Positions 23,217 to 33,412 of a stretch of 64,000 nt of DNA are shown here, piece by piece (position 1 is the stretch's first letter; every line of letters begins with the position of its first letter). The translations under genes were made by a program, and so were the position numbers. The stretch spans positions 128,300,694 to 128,364,693 of the forward strand of contig OY992537.1 of the NCBI GenBank assembly GCA_963921195.1, written 5' to 3'. The stretch comes from Pegoplata infirma (lineage: Eukaryota > Arthropoda > Insecta > Diptera > Anthomyiidae). A model generated the notes under the pieces. That model was not told the DNA's origin. It searched no databases and saw nothing but the letters and a program-made list of their open reading frames with translations.

Positions 23217-26200
23217 TTTTGGATCAAGCAATTCCAAAGACTCAAAAGATGTGCATATTGAAATCTAAATTGGAAGGGGAAGCGGCAAGAAAAATTTCCA
23301 AATTGCCCTCAACCGACGAAAACTTTGACACTGCTTGGAAAATTCTAGTCGATTTTTATTCCAACAAAAGGGAGTTAACTGCCTTATATTTTAAATCTAT
23401 TTTAGATGTACCAGCTTGTATGTACGATTTAGGGAGTGTAAACGGGTTCTTAGAGACGGTAAACGAAAGCTTGCAGGCACTTGGTGCAATGAAAATTCAA
23501 ACGGAGGAGATGCACCAAGCCCTGTTGTGTTTTATACTCCAGAGAAAGCTGGACGATTACTTGCGAGTTCAGTTTGAGCAACAATTGGAAAATGCAGAAG
23601 AGCTGCCTAAGGTTGAAAGCCTGTTGCAATTTTTAAGACGCACACTTTTTTCTTTGAAGGCTAGCCAATTCACTGAATCGAGCGGGAAAATTGTGAAGGC
23701 TGCAGGATATAAAGCGCAGGGTACTCGGAATTCAAGCCTAGATAGGGCATTTCCTTCCAAAACACAAAGTGAAGCATATTCAAAGTGCCCATTAGGATGT
23801 GCTGTTGGACATATTTTATATAGGTGTTCAAAATTTAGAAGCCTCCCCACCAAACAGAAGTGGGAAAAGGTACATGAACACAATGTGTGTTCTAAATGCT
23901 TAAAGACTGGTCACTCAAAGAAAATGTGTACCAGTAAATTCGTTTGCAAAGAGTGCAGTGAAGATCACAATACTCTTCTCCACCGGGAAAAGCAAACACA
24001 GAAAAATGCCCTTGTCAGCGAGAATTCTTGTGTATTGCTATCAACAGCAATAGTTCAGATTAAAAACGGTGCAAATAAATGGGTAAACTGTCGTGTTCTT
24101 TTGGACAGTGGGTCTCAGGTGTGCTTGATGACTAAGAGGTTCAAAAGCAAACTTAGACTAAGAGGGGAAGTGACGAACAGGGAAATTGAAGGCTTATCAA
24201 GAAAAAAGTCTGAAATTAACGAAAAAGTAGCAGTAAAGCTAAGATCAAAATCCTCTAGTTACAAAACTTATCTGGAAGCGTTGGTAATACAAACCATATT
24301 ATCAAATGTACCAGAAAAACCAATAGTAGGAGGTAATTTTTCCTCCGATATCAAACTAGCGGACCCAGAATATAACATTCCAAAGGGTATAGATATGCTC
24401 ATAGGAGCAGAACTGTTCTTTGACATTATGCTTGAAGGTCAGTTCAAGGATAAAAAGAACAAAGTAATTTTGCAGAACACAATGCTTGGGTGGATCGTTG
24501 GTGGCTCTGCGAAAATTTTAAATTCCAAACTGGAACCGAATATTGTCGCAACTGTTCGTACTTCGAGTGATGAACTGTTACAAAAATTCTGGGAAATCGA
24601 GGAAATTCCAAAAATAAATAAACTCACAAATGCGGAAAGAGAATGTGAAGACTTATTTAATAGGAATATGAAAATTGGTATGGATGGTAAATTTCAAGTT
24701 TCGTTACCATTCAAAAATAGTACTAATTTATTGGGGAATTCTAGTGTAATTGTAAAAAGAAGATTTTTTGCTCTGGAGAGAAAATTGGAAAAGAACCACG
24801 ATTTAAGGATTCAATATAACGATTTTTTGGAGAAATATTTAAAAATGGGTCATATGGAGTTACTGACCAAACAATTGAAAATAAATAGTGGGTATTACTT
24901 ACCACATCATTGTGTGCTTAGACCAGAAAGCACCTTTACAAAATTACGCGTTGTTTTTGATGGCTCTTGCAAAACAACGACAAATTTGTCATTAAATGAC
25001 ATTTTACATACTGGTCCTCGAATGCAAGAAGATCTCTTCAATATTCTGCTACGCTTTAGAAAACATCGATATGTATTTTCAGCAGATATTGAAAAAATGT
25101 ATAGACAAATTTGGGTACAAGAAGCTGATAGGAAATATCAACTAATATATTGGCGGTGGAATCCAAATGAGAGTATACGAACATATGCACTTAACACCGT
25201 TACTTATGGTACATCGTCCGCCCCATACTTAGCAGTAAAATGTTTGCAAAAAATTGCTGATATTAAAACGGACTGTTTTCCAGCAGAATCTGCAGCAATT
25301 AGAGGTGATTTTTACATGGATGATTTAATGACAGGAGGAGACTGTCTAGATTCCGTTAAGTCACTTCAAAAGAACATAAATCAAGTTATGTTAGAATTTG
25401 GCATGCCATTAAGGAAGTGGTGTTCCAATGAAAAATCAATACTTGAAGGTATTGATGAAAAAGATCAAGAAATAAATTTACAGATAAAGTCTGACCAATT
25501 GAATACTGTTAAAGCATTAGGGGTTAGCTGGAATCCAAATTCTGATGAATTGGGCTTTAAGTGCAATTGGGAAGAATTGGAGAAAGTTTCTAAACGAACA
25601 ATCTTAAGTCAAATTTCAAGACTGTTTGATTCACTTGGTCTAGTGGGTCCAGTCGTGGTAACAACAAAAATACTCTTGCAAGAATTATGGAAGTTGAAAA
25701 TTGATTGGGATGAAAAAGTACCTGAAGCAATTGATTTAAAATGGAAATCAATTAGGGAAAGCTTGATACATTTGAATAGTGTGAAAGTGCCCAGGCATAT
25801 AATTTGTGTCAACCCAACACAAATTGAATTACACGGTTTTTGTGACGCATCCATGAAGGCATACGGTGCGGTAGTTTATGTTAAATCTATGGATGGCTGC
25901 GGTAACATTTTTACCCAAATAGCAGCATCTAAATCAAGAGTGGCCCCAATTAAAACAATTACACTGCCAAGATTGGAACTTTGTGCTAGTGTTTTACTAG
26001 TAGAATTAATTAAAGTGGTTATTGAGAGCCTGAAATTACAATCGATTAGCGTATATTATTATTCGGACTCCACGATAGTTTTAAGTTGGATTAAAATAGA
26101 TCCTGCAAAATTGCAGATATTTGTATCTAACAGGGTTAGTTATATTCAGTCCAATAGTGATATATCGAAATGGACACATGTAAGGTCGGAGGAAAATCCA

Positions 26201-29200
26201 GCCGATCTTATATCAAGGGGTTTATTGGCAAATGAAATTATTAGTAGTTCATTTTGGTTTCAAGGACCCAAATTTTTGAAGCAGAACACGGTTCATGAGA
26301 AGTCAGTTTTAACAAATAAAGATATACCAGAGCTTAAAAAAACGGCCAAGGTTTTAATAGTGCAAGAGGCACATTCGTGGTGGCGGGACATTAACCATAG
26401 GAATAGCTTTAAAGTCCTTCAAAATACCATGGCACATGTTTTAAAATTTATAGATAAAATCAAAAAGGAAAATACTAAGTTCTTCATAGAGTACAGAAAA
26501 AGGGCATTAACAATAATGATAAAAGATATACAAAGGGATAATTTTCATGAAGAAATTAAAATATTAAAGTCAAAAAAATCTTTAGGTAAATCATCAAATT
26601 TGACGACCCTGTGCCCAATATTGGATGAGAACAATATAATACGAGTCGGAGGTCGGTTAGAAAATAGTAGTTTGTCTTATGAGGCTAAACACCCTATACT
26701 TCTCCCGTACAAGGATAACGTTGTGGAGCTGATGATAGAATATATCCATGTACAGCATTTGCATGTAGGGCCACAAGGGTTATTGGCTATTGTGAGGCAA
26801 CAGTTTTGGCCACTACGTGGTAGGCAGTTGGCAAAGAGAATAGTTCATAAGTGTTATAGGTGTTTCAGAATAGCACCTAGACATTTGCATCAGCTAATGG
26901 GAAATCTACCAGAGGACAGAGTAATAAGAACTCGACCCTTCTTAAATGTTGGGATTGATTTCCTCGGGCCGATTAAGATTCATCATAAAGTTAGAGGAAA
27001 ACGAACAGACAAATCATATGTCTGTGTTTTTGTTTGTTTTACTACAAAAGCTGTACATTTGGAAGTAGTGTCAGACTTAACTTCAGCAGCCTTTATAGGA
27101 GCTCTGAAAAGATTTGTGGCAAGAAGGGGATGTCCATTAAAAGTATACTCGGATAATGGCACAAACTTCATTGGAGCCGCAAATAGCCTTAATGAAATTT
27201 TTCATATGTTTGCCAGCGAGCAACATAAGGCAAATATTGATGAGTTTTGTACTCTGCGAAATATTGAATGGCTTAACATACCAGCCAGATCACCACATGT
27301 GGGGGGATTATGGGAAGCGTGTGTGAAGTCCGTTAAAAAACATTTCTATAAAGTAACTGAAGGGATAATGACATTTGAAGAACTGTACACGTTAATGACC
27401 CAAATTGAATCCATACTTAATTCTCGTCCGTTAACACCACTGTCCGATGATCCAAACGATTTTCAAGTTTTAACTCCTGGACATTTGTTGATAGGAGAGG
27501 TAGTTACAACATTTAAAGACGCTTCAAGCAATAAGTGTTATCAGGGACTACGTGAGCATTGGAAAGCCGTGCAATCTAATATGGAAGAATTTTGGAAACG
27601 TTGGTCCTTAGAATATTTGTCCGAATTACAAAAAAGATACAAGTGGAATAAGCCACAGTCCAGTATCAAGCCAGGCACTCTGGTATTATTGAAGGATGAC
27701 AACACTCCTCCCATGAGTTGGAGGCGGGGGAGGGTCATCCGAACTATAATGGGTTCGGATGGGTTATGTAGAATGGTGGACGTAAGGACCAGCAATGGGG
27801 AAACCAAGAGGTCAATCCACAATGTTTGTCCTTTTCCCACTGATGAAGATGAAAATGAAATATTGGACAAAACATTCAATATAAATTCTACAAAACGAAA
27901 TAATAATGAAAGTGTGGACAATCCAACTTTAAAAAACAAAAAAGGAATGGTCAATCCGTCTTTAAATAAAACTGAAAATCAAGAGAAAAATAGTGAAAAT
28001 AATATCAGTAATAAAAATCAAAATAAAATTAAAAGTAAAAATATGATCACTGTTTTAATAACTTTATTAACAATTTTAAGTCCGGTCAAGTCTCAATATA
28101 CTATAAATAATATTTATGATAAGGCAGGAATATTTTTTGAAGAGGTCGCGACGGTAGGGCTCACGAAGACATCATGGAACGTGGTGGTGCATGTCAACAT
28201 ATCCGAATATTCGGCGGCTAAAGCGAGCCTAGACGAAGCCATGAAGGCATTAGCAAGGGCAAAGTTGAACCAGCAGGAAGTTTATCAATCATATGCCGTA
28301 CAAGGTATAGAACCGGTGTATGAACGGGTTTTAAGCCGGCATGATCTTATAATGTCTTCAATCGCAACCAAAAGAGTTAAAAGAGCAGCATTTACATTTG
28401 TTGGCGGTATATATCACTCATTATTTGGACTGATGGATGAAGAGCATGCCGAAATCCTTTCTGACAGAATCAAAAGCAACGATCAAAAAGAAGAATACTT
28501 ACTTAACATCATGCAAAACCAATCATCAGTGCAAGATATGACGTCAGAAATTATTAAGGAACAGAACAAAGCCGTTTTTAAAAACATGGAAACCATGAGC
28601 GGGTCTATTCTCACACTAGAGAAGGCTCTTAACAATTTAAAGGACCAAGAAGAATTACTTGGATCAGTGACAAACCTTTTGACATCACTGCAATCCTTTG
28701 AAGAAGTACAAAATGGTATAATAGGAACATTGTTCAGTTCAAAGAACAATGTCCTAACTGATATCCTTCCAGTAAAGAAGTTTAAGGAACACATAAATAC
28801 GATAAAATCCAATTTGAAGACAAATCTGAGGCTTCCGACTGAAAATCCTGTGGAACTGGTCAAGCTATCAGAAATTGCGGCGGGAACAACAACCGAGTTT
28901 GTCATCTTTAATATACGTATTCCACTTATAAATGTGGAGCTATTTCAAGCATATGAAATATATTCTTATCCAACGATACATGACGGATTCTCTGTAAAGG
29001 TTAAATCCAGCAGCAAGTATTTCCTGATAGATGAAAGAAAGACAGTTTTCTACAGCTTAGACGATGAAAACTTCAACCGCTGTCAAAAGATGAATGATAT
29101 AATTATATGTTCCCAAATCCATCCTCTCTTCAATACACGAGATACAAGTAACTGTGAAATCAACATATTCTTGAAGGCAAAAAAGATACCAGAAGACTGT

Positions 29201-29713
29201 GAAATAGCAATAAAAAGACTTCACAGTTTCTGGAAACAAACGCTTTCGATAAATACTTGGATATTTTCACTATATGAAAAAACAGTAGCGGAAATAAGAT
29301 GCAACGGGAATATAAACAACGTTGTTCTAGATGGTGCTGGAATTTTAAAACTGCAGCCTAATTGCTATTTTGAATCTGCTGAAATTAACTTGTGGGCATA
29401 CGATTCCTACAGTTCTGATGCCAATTACGTATTTCCAATTATGAACCTGTCAACGTTTATGCCCAACTTAACTCATATAAAGTTAAATGCTGATATAGAA
29501 ACGTATAAAATACCCGACATTCCGAAAGCTTCTACGATACTAGGCTTTCCTACGCAACTTGATGTTCATCATCTGGCCCATCATGGAATCAGCCTTACAA
29601 CAGGTATTACAATACTCATCATAATAGTTCTCATAATTTGGATTGCTAAAAAGATGTGTCGGATGTCATCAACCTTTTTGCCTGCTGCCATAGCCCTACC
29701 TCGTCTGACTTAA
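23201..29713 (+). CDS. BEL/Pao Gag(C-term)-Pro-Pol-Env polyprotein frame, 2170 codons
   Basis: The frame is open from 23093; the counted start is a TTG and not a real start. Residues are numbered from 23201. Gag continues to a CCHC zinc knuckle at 230-243 (CSKCLKTGHSKKMC). The aspartic protease has DSG with Asp302. The reverse transcriptase carries Asp629 (FSADIEKMYRQ) and FYMDD at 704-708. RNase H has Asp882, Glu926 and Asp956. The integrase has a zinc region ending CYRC at 1218-1221 and a core of Asp1253, Asp1318 and Glu1372. A lysine/asparagine-rich linker (about 1540-1614) leads to an envelope from Met1615 to the end. All catalytic residues expected of pol are present and there is no internal stop. 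The parent is normally one Gag-Pol polyprotein cut by its protease. Env in the same frame is discussed separately. Confidence 0.93.
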   Translation: MFEQLILDQAIPKTQKMCILKSKLEGEAARKISKLPSTDENFDTAWKILVDFYSNKRELTALYFKSILDVPACMYDLGSVNGFLETVNESLQALGAMKIQTEEMHQALLCFILQRKLDDYLRVQFEQQLENAEELPKVESLLQFLRRTLFSLKASQFTESSGKIVKAAGYKAQGTRNSSLDRAFPSKTQSEAYSKCPLGCAVGHILYRCSKFRSLPTKQKWEKVHEHNVCSKCLKTGHSKKMCTSKFVCKECSEDHNTLLHREKQTQKNALVSENSCVLLSTAIVQIKNGANKWVNCRVLLDSGSQVCLMTKRFKSKLRLRGEVTNREIEGLSRKKSEINEKVAVKLRSKSSSYKTYLEALVIQTILSNVPEKPIVGGNFSSDIKLADPEYNIPKGIDMLIGAELFFDIMLEGQFKDKKNKVILQNTMLGWIVGGSAKILNSKLEPNIVATVRTSSDELLQKFWEIEEIPKINKLTNAERECEDLFNRNMKIGMDGKFQVSLPFKNSTNLLGNSSVIVKRRFFALERKLEKNHDLRIQYNDFLEKYLKMGHMELLTKQLKINSGYYLPHHCVLRPESTFTKLRVVFDGSCKTTTNLSLNDILHTGPRMQEDLFNILLRFRKHRYVFSADIEKMYRQIWVQEADRKYQLIYWRWNPNESIRTYALNTVTYGTSSAPYLAVKCLQKIADIKTDCFPAESAAIRGDFYMDDLMTGGDCLDSVKSLQKNINQVMLEFGMPLRKWCSNEKSILEGIDEKDQEINLQIKSDQLNTVKALGVSWNPNSDELGFKCNWEELEKVSKRTILSQISRLFDSLGLVGPVVVTTKILLQELWKLKIDWDEKVPEAIDLKWKSIRESLIHLNSVKVPRHIICVNPTQIELHGFCDASMKAYGAVVYVKSMDGCGNIFTQIAASKSRVAPIKTITLPRLELCASVLLVELIKVVIESLKLQSISVYYYSDSTIVLSWIKIDPAKLQIFVSNRVSYIQSNSDISKWTHVRSEENPADLISRGLLANEIISSSFWFQGPKFLKQNTVHEKSVLTNKDIPELKKTAKVLIVQEAHSWWRDINHRNSFKVLQNTMAHVLKFIDKIKKENTKFFIEYRKRALTIMIKDIQRDNFHEEIKILKSKKSLGKSSNLTTLCPILDENNIIRVGGRLENSSLSYEAKHPILLPYKDNVVELMIEYIHVQHLHVGPQGLLAIVRQQFWPLRGRQLAKRIVHKCYRCFRIAPRHLHQLMGNLPEDRVIRTRPFLNVGIDFLGPIKIHHKVRGKRTDKSYVCVFVCFTTKAVHLEVVSDLTSAAFIGALKRFVARRGCPLKVYSDNGTNFIGAANSLNEIFHMFASEQHKANIDEFCTLRNIEWLNIPARSPHVGGLWEACVKSVKKHFYKVTEGIMTFEELYTLMTQIESILNSRPLTPLSDDPNDFQVLTPGHLLIGEVVTTFKDASSNKCYQGLREHWKAVQSNMEEFWKRWSLEYLSELQKRYKWNKPQSSIKPGTLVLLKDDNTPPMSWRRGRVIRTIMGSDGLCRMVDVRTSNGETKRSIHNVCPFPTDEDENEILDKTFNINSTKRNNNESVDNPTLKNKKGMVNPSLNKTENQEKNSENNISNKNQNKIKSKNMITVLITLLTILSPVKSQYTINNIYDKAGIFFEEVATVGLTKTSWNVVVHVNISEYSAAKASLDEAMKALARAKLNQQEVYQSYAVQGIEPVYERVLSRHDLIMSSIATKRVKRAAFTFVGGIYHSLFGLMDEEHAEILSDRIKSNDQKEEYLLNIMQNQSSVQDMTSEIIKEQNKAVFKNMETMSGSILTLEKALNNLKDQEELLGSVTNLLTSLQSFEEVQNGIIGTLFSSKNNVLTDILPVKKFKEHINTIKSNLKTNLRLPTENPVELVKLSEIAAGTTTEFVIFNIRIPLINVELFQAYEIYSYPTIHDGFSVKVKSSSKYFLIDERKTVFYSLDDENFNRCQKMNDIIICSQIHPLFNTRDTSNCEINIFLKAKKIPEDCEIAIKRLHSFWKQTLSINTWIFSLYEKTVAEIRCNGNINNVVLDGAGILKLQPNCYFESAEINLWAYDSYSSDANYVFPIMNLSTFMPNLTHIKLNADIETYKIPDIPKASTILGFPTQLDVHHLAHHGISLTTGITILIIIVLIIWIAKKMCRMSSTFLPAAIALPRLT
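28043..29713 (+). other. env: BEL envelope-like domain (about 556 residues)
   Basis: Starts at Met1615 of the long frame with a hydrophobic signal-peptide-like stretch (MITVLITLLTILSPVKSQ). A furin-type RVKR is at residues 1725-1728, followed at once by a hydrophobic, glycine-containing fusion-peptide-like stretch (AAFTFVGGIYHSLFGLM). A long helical region with heptad-like spacing follows, then cysteine-containing sequence with N-glycosylation sequons, and a membrane anchor (about 2135-2151, ITILIIIVLIIWIA) with a basic tail. This layout matches the baculovirus F / insect errantivirus type of class I fusion protein. It is contiguous in frame with integrase, so production needs splicing, internal initiation or cleavage. 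Confidence 0.82.
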
Positions 29714-29788
29714 AATCACATAACTATTAATTTTTTAAATCATTTTTTTTTTGTTTTGAAATATTAGAATCTTTCAAGGCCGGCAGTA
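29714..29788 (+). other. BEL 3' untranslated region and polypurine-like tract
   Basis: 75 bp between the env stop and the 3' LTR. The purine-biased CAAGGCCGGCAG just before the LTR is the likely plus-strand primer site, although it is not a clean polypurine run. Confidence 0.5.
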
Positions 29789-30112
29789 TGTTAAATTATA
29801 AATTTAAAAACTCAACATTTGCATGGGTTATTGACCACTAGCCCATATGGCTTTTGGGCATTACTCAGCAATTGTTGTACCTTAGGTTAATACTCTACTT
29901 AAGGCAAATTAACTGCGTAAGCATTAATTTTATTATTTCAGTATAAGGTATTTAATTATTAAAAATAATATATAGGTCATATAATTTTTTAGCTGTAAGC
30001 ATTTTTTAGTTTTAATAGTTGTTATAAATAAAGGTAAATATTTAATAACGACAGTTAGTCGAAAAACCTTAATTAACTCCGTCGTTTGTTTTATTTCCGT
30101 GTGTACACCGTA
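29789..30112 (+). repeat. 3' LTR (324 bp)
   Basis: Same start (TGTTAAATT), end (ACACCGTA) and length as the 5' LTR. It is followed by the target duplication GTGCC at 30113-30117. Confidence 0.95.
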
Positions 30113-30117
30113 GTGCC
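30113..30117 (+). repeat. 5-bp target duplication, right (BEL)
   Basis: GTGCC, identical to 21389-21393. Confidence 0.9.
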
Positions 30118-30840
30118 CATGATTCGTATGCCAAACTGCTTGGCCATCTCATTTAAAGAAGTACCGCAGTTAAGGCTATGACTTGTTTTTAGAAACATTG
30201 ACTCCAAAGACTTGACTGCGGCTTGCAACGTAACCACTCATGATTTTTGCAACCAGTCAGCGCCTTTCTTTATTGCCAGCATCTCTACCTGGAAAACACT
30301 TCAATGATCTGGGAAATTTGGAGATAGGCTCAACCAAAGCTATTTGAAATAGACTCGTACGTGTAGTGGGAACACAGTCCAAAATTTTGTGGTATTGATA
30401 TCTTCTTCAAGATCACGCTATGGCCACAGTCGATGTTTTTCCATTGCAGTGTGCTTTTCAGTCGAATTGCCTACGCAGCCGCATGCTGGCTTTCCAATAT
30501 GTCCAATCGTATTAGCTGAAGGAGGATTTATTATGCAGCCGTTTGCGTAGTACGTAGATCACCAGTGATGCACATCGACGCCATTCTATGTACCATCGTG
30601 ATAAAGATACAGTTTTCTTTTATCACCAAACAATAATTCCATACAGCAGTATTGGACACACCACTGCTGTATACATTCCCTATCGTTTTCCAATGGCTCT
30701 TTTACAGGAATATAAACTAATCGTTGCTTTCTCACCCGTTCCTCAATAATACTTACGTCTGAAATTCAATATCTTATCTAGAAATATTTCAAGATACGTG
30801 GCTCCATCTGAGAAGGCCATATCACTGCCTTCCAGTGAAA
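30118..30840 (-). pseudogene. LINE RT C-terminal and RNase H region, part upstream of the BEL insertion
   Basis: Read on the minus strand from 30840 downwards: ATYLEIFLDKILNF and ISLYSCKRA (RT thumb), YTAVVCPILLYGIIVW, MCITGDLRTT, LQWKNIDCGHSVILKK, then VFQVEMLAIKKGADWL at the start of RNase H. These are the consecutive blocks of an I/LOA-like LINE ORF2. The RNase H continues at 21388 beyond the BEL element. Stops and frameshifts show it was dead before or independently of the BEL insertion. Confidence 0.75.
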
Positions 30841-30949
30841 TATAATCAAAAACAAGAATTTATGGCACTCAGGCCTGCCTAAAAATGATACAAAATATTC
30901 AACCCGTCAATATTTACGTCAAGAGCACCGCAGAAAAGTCGGCTCTCAG

Positions 30950-31329
30950 TTTAAGAGACACACAAATGCATATACAACGCTTTTAAGGACACTCGACCAT
31001 ATTAAGTATGGTGGGCGAGACGGAACTGGAACTGGACTATATCTCCCCTCAGACGAGTTTTGATAGAACCTTCGAGATCTAAATACCAAATAAGACTGGG
31101 AGGAACAGTCTGTTATGACAGAGAATGCGATGTCAATTTTTTCGGACTGATCGAAGATGGAAATGAGTACGGGAGTATATTCTGAAAGCTTTTAAATCAG
31201 GGCCTCTTTGTGTCTTCCATCTTTATTAAAGAATAGTTCAAATACCAACTAGAGAAGTCTGGGCGAAAAACTCTGTTATAACAGAGAATGCGATCTTAAT
31301 CTTGACGGACGGATCGAAGATAAAGATGG
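30950..31329 (+). pseudogene. LINE RNase H fragments, two partial repeats
   Basis: Two related blocks. Each carries the reading TVCYDREC or SVITENAI-type and then the RNase H first-aspartate motif (TDGSK, clear at about 31303 as TDGSKIKMGTG; degraded at about 31141 as a DGSK-like DRRWK frame). The second block is interrupted at 31338 by a hAT MITE and continues at 32084. Confidence 0.6.
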
Positions 31330-31337
31330 GTACGGGT
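31330..31337 (+). repeat. 8-bp target duplication (hAT 31338-32075)
   Basis: GTACGGGT here and GTGCGGGT at 32076-32083 differ at one base, consistent with an aged hAT duplication. Confidence 0.7.
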
Positions 31338-32075
31338 CAGAGCTTCGAAGGATTTCATTCCTTAATTCGATTTTGCATTCTGAATGAAAATTTAGTAATT
31401 CCATTCCCCAATCACATTTTAGCGAATTGAATGAATTTACTTTAGACACATTCGATTTATAAAGCATTCGATTTATTTTTCATTCGACTTTCAAAAATCG
31501 AATGCATTCGATTTTTTTTTCATTCGACTTTTAAAAATCGAATGCATTCACTTGCGAATGCAATCGATTTTCCTTTCATTCAATTTGAAAAATCGAATGG
31601 CTTATTCATTCATTGCATAAAAAAATTTAAAAAAACTAGCCAAGATAGAGCAAAACGGAGCCAATTTTTTGTCCATAGTATCACCAACACTCTTCACACT
31701 TTTTGTCGTGTAGGCAGTTAAATTGTGCATTTTTAAAATTTTCGGGGACACCAATTTTTTTGGATTCAAAATTAGAGCCCATCGTATGTAAAGAGAGTCG
31801 GCGATATTATGGACCAAAATTTGTCTCCGTTTTGGTCTATCTATTTAAAAATCGATTGCATTCGCGGTGGAATGATAAAAAATCGAATGCATTCGATTTT
31901 TCTAAATTGAATGAACAATAAATCGAATGCATTCATTTTTTTCCATTCAATCGAATGAATTCCAAGGACTGCATTCAATGTTGATTTATGAAATCGAATG
32001 CATTCACTGACTATGAAAATTGAATGAATTTTTTTGAGAATTCATTCGAAAAGGATTTCATTCTTCGAAGCTCTG
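31338..32075. mobile_element. Non-autonomous hAT MITE (738 bp) in LINE RNase H
   Basis: Ends are CAGAGCTTCGAAGGA and, inverted, CAGAGCTTCGAAGAA. The flanking 8-bp duplication has one mismatch. The interior carries many GAATGCATTCGATTTTT-like palindromic motifs, probably subterminal binding repeats. No protein. Confidence 0.8.
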
Positions 32076-32083
32076 GTGCGGGT

Positions 32084-32330
32084 ACGGGAGTATATTCTGA
32101 AAGGCTTTAAATCTGGGGCTCATTGAGGCTTCCGGACAAGTGTAGTGTTTACCACGCAGAGGTACTTGCAATTAATAAAGCCGCGCAGATGATTATACAA
32201 CAATTTCAAAATAATGATCTACAACAATTTCAAAATAATGATCTATGGCGAAAAACCCAACAAAATCAAATCATGTTAGATATCATGAAAGAAATAAATT
32301 TAAGAAATATATGAGAAAATTAAATTTTAT
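32084..32330 (+). pseudogene. LINE RNase H continuation with a 24-bp duplication
   Basis: Resumes the RNase H frame: GVYSERL-like, then SVYHAEVLAINKAAQMI, the conserved second acidic motif (AEV). A 24-bp unit (ACAACAATTTCAAAATAATG and following bases) is present twice in tandem at about 32199-32246. The frame then degenerates. Confidence 0.65.
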
Positions 32331-32588
32331 TAATTGTGTTTATATATTGTTGGACTGTATATTTTATAACTGAATTTTTATTTAGTTCGGTTTGAGTCCA
32401 TATTAATTATTTCTGAGAAATAATAATTGTTGTACAATGAGAAAATCTGAAAAAAATCAAGTGACAACACAGGCTAAATTAAATTTTGTCTGGCACTGGC
32501 TGGACTTAATATTAAGAATATTTAGATATAAGATATGAACACTTATTGTTAGTTCACGGAATTAAAGTGAAGATTCAATAAATAAAAT

Positions 32589-32852
32589 ATGAAAAAAAAA
32601 ATTTTAGATATCCCCTTTGGAAACTTTAACTGGCTGGGTCATACCTTTAGAAAAAGCCATGACGACGTCACAAGAAAAGCTCTTAATTACCATCCCCAGG
32701 GCAGCCGACGTAGAGAAAGACCTGCAAATACATGGAGGTGCCAAATAGAAAATGAACTGCTTTCAGCCAGAACTTCATGGAGAGAAGCAAAAAGAATAGC
32801 CGAAGATAGAATTCAATGGAAAGCTTTTGAACTGGCCCTTTGTTCCAACTAG
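32589..32852 (+). pseudogene. Non-LTR retrotransposon RT C-terminal tail (different family)
   Basis: An 87-codon frame reads WLGHTFRKSHDDVTRKAL, then HPQGSRRRERPANTWR and SWREAKRIAEDRIQWKAF. This WLGH..R...RR.RP..TWR signature ends the RT ORFs of several LINE groups. The upstream RT is absent. It is unlike the I/LOA-type pieces elsewhere in the window, so it comes from a second LINE family. Confidence 0.65.
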
Positions 32853-32913
32853 GAAACCCAGGAATTTATATATATTTTTATAAACTACAAAAGGCGACGT
32901 ACAAAGGCGTTTT

Positions 32914-33384
32914 TATACCCTCCAACCACTGTATGTATACTCACTTTGTCATTCCGTTTGTAACGCATTGAAATATCGGTCGGGGACCCTATAAATTATA
33001 CTACTATATATTATTGATCCATGATCGATTCTAAGACATTCTGTGAATTTCCGTCCGAGCTAGCCTCCTGCAATTTGGCACGAATATGTTTTATGGTCCT
33101 AGGCAGGTTAAGTTCGTAAATGGGCAAAATCAGCCTAGGGGGAAAAAAGTTCCCCCTTGAAGAACTGAACCAACCTATGAAAAACTACACGTTTTTTAAA
33201 TGTTTTTTTGTATTTGTGTTAAATAAATGAAACATTTGGTATATTTATCGGGATGGGAAGGTGCTCCCGACGTCTTTTACTGACCCCCATCACCCCCCCC
33301 CCCAAAACAAACGCCCCTGATTTTTTTTTACATTTTGGAGGGTATAAAAAATTCGGCACAGCCTTAACACTCTCACTTGTTTTT
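32914..33384 (+). mobile_element. DINE-1-like repeat, variant B
   Basis: Starts TATACCCTCCAACCACTG and has the shared CACTTTGTCATTCCGTTTGT core and the GACCCTATAAATTATA segment. It ends GAGGGTATAAAAAATTCGG with a CTCTCACTTGTTTTTTA terminus. Closely related to 37236-37872 (both contain AAAAAGTTCCCCCTTGAAGA). Non-coding. Confidence 0.65.
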
Positions 33385-33404
33385 TATAATAATGGTTAAA
33401 ATAT

Positions 33405-33412
33405 GTCTAAAG
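33405..33412 (+). repeat. 8-bp target duplication (hAT 33413-33796)
   Basis: GTCTAAAG, repeated exactly at 33797-33804. Confidence 0.85.

Larger units (their letters stand above)
21394..30112 (+). mobile_element. BEL/Pao LTR retrotransposon with envelope (8.7 kb)
   Basis: A full-length element: 324-bp LTR, leader with primer-binding site, gag, then one long frame with protease, reverse transcriptase, RNase H, integrase and envelope, then an identical-length LTR. The target duplication GTGCC is perfect and the two LTRs look identical by eye, so insertion was recent. Domain order and the RT (FYMDD) and RNase H motifs place it in BEL/Pao. Presence of env recalls the roo-like lineage. The only breaks are an in-frame stop and a frame change in gag. 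It interrupts a minus-strand LINE. Confidence 0.95.

Noticed and set aside
27541..28905. Minus-strand frames of 137 and 140 codons opposite the BEL polyprotein
   Set aside because: They are antisense shadows of the well-supported integrase and env coding sequence.
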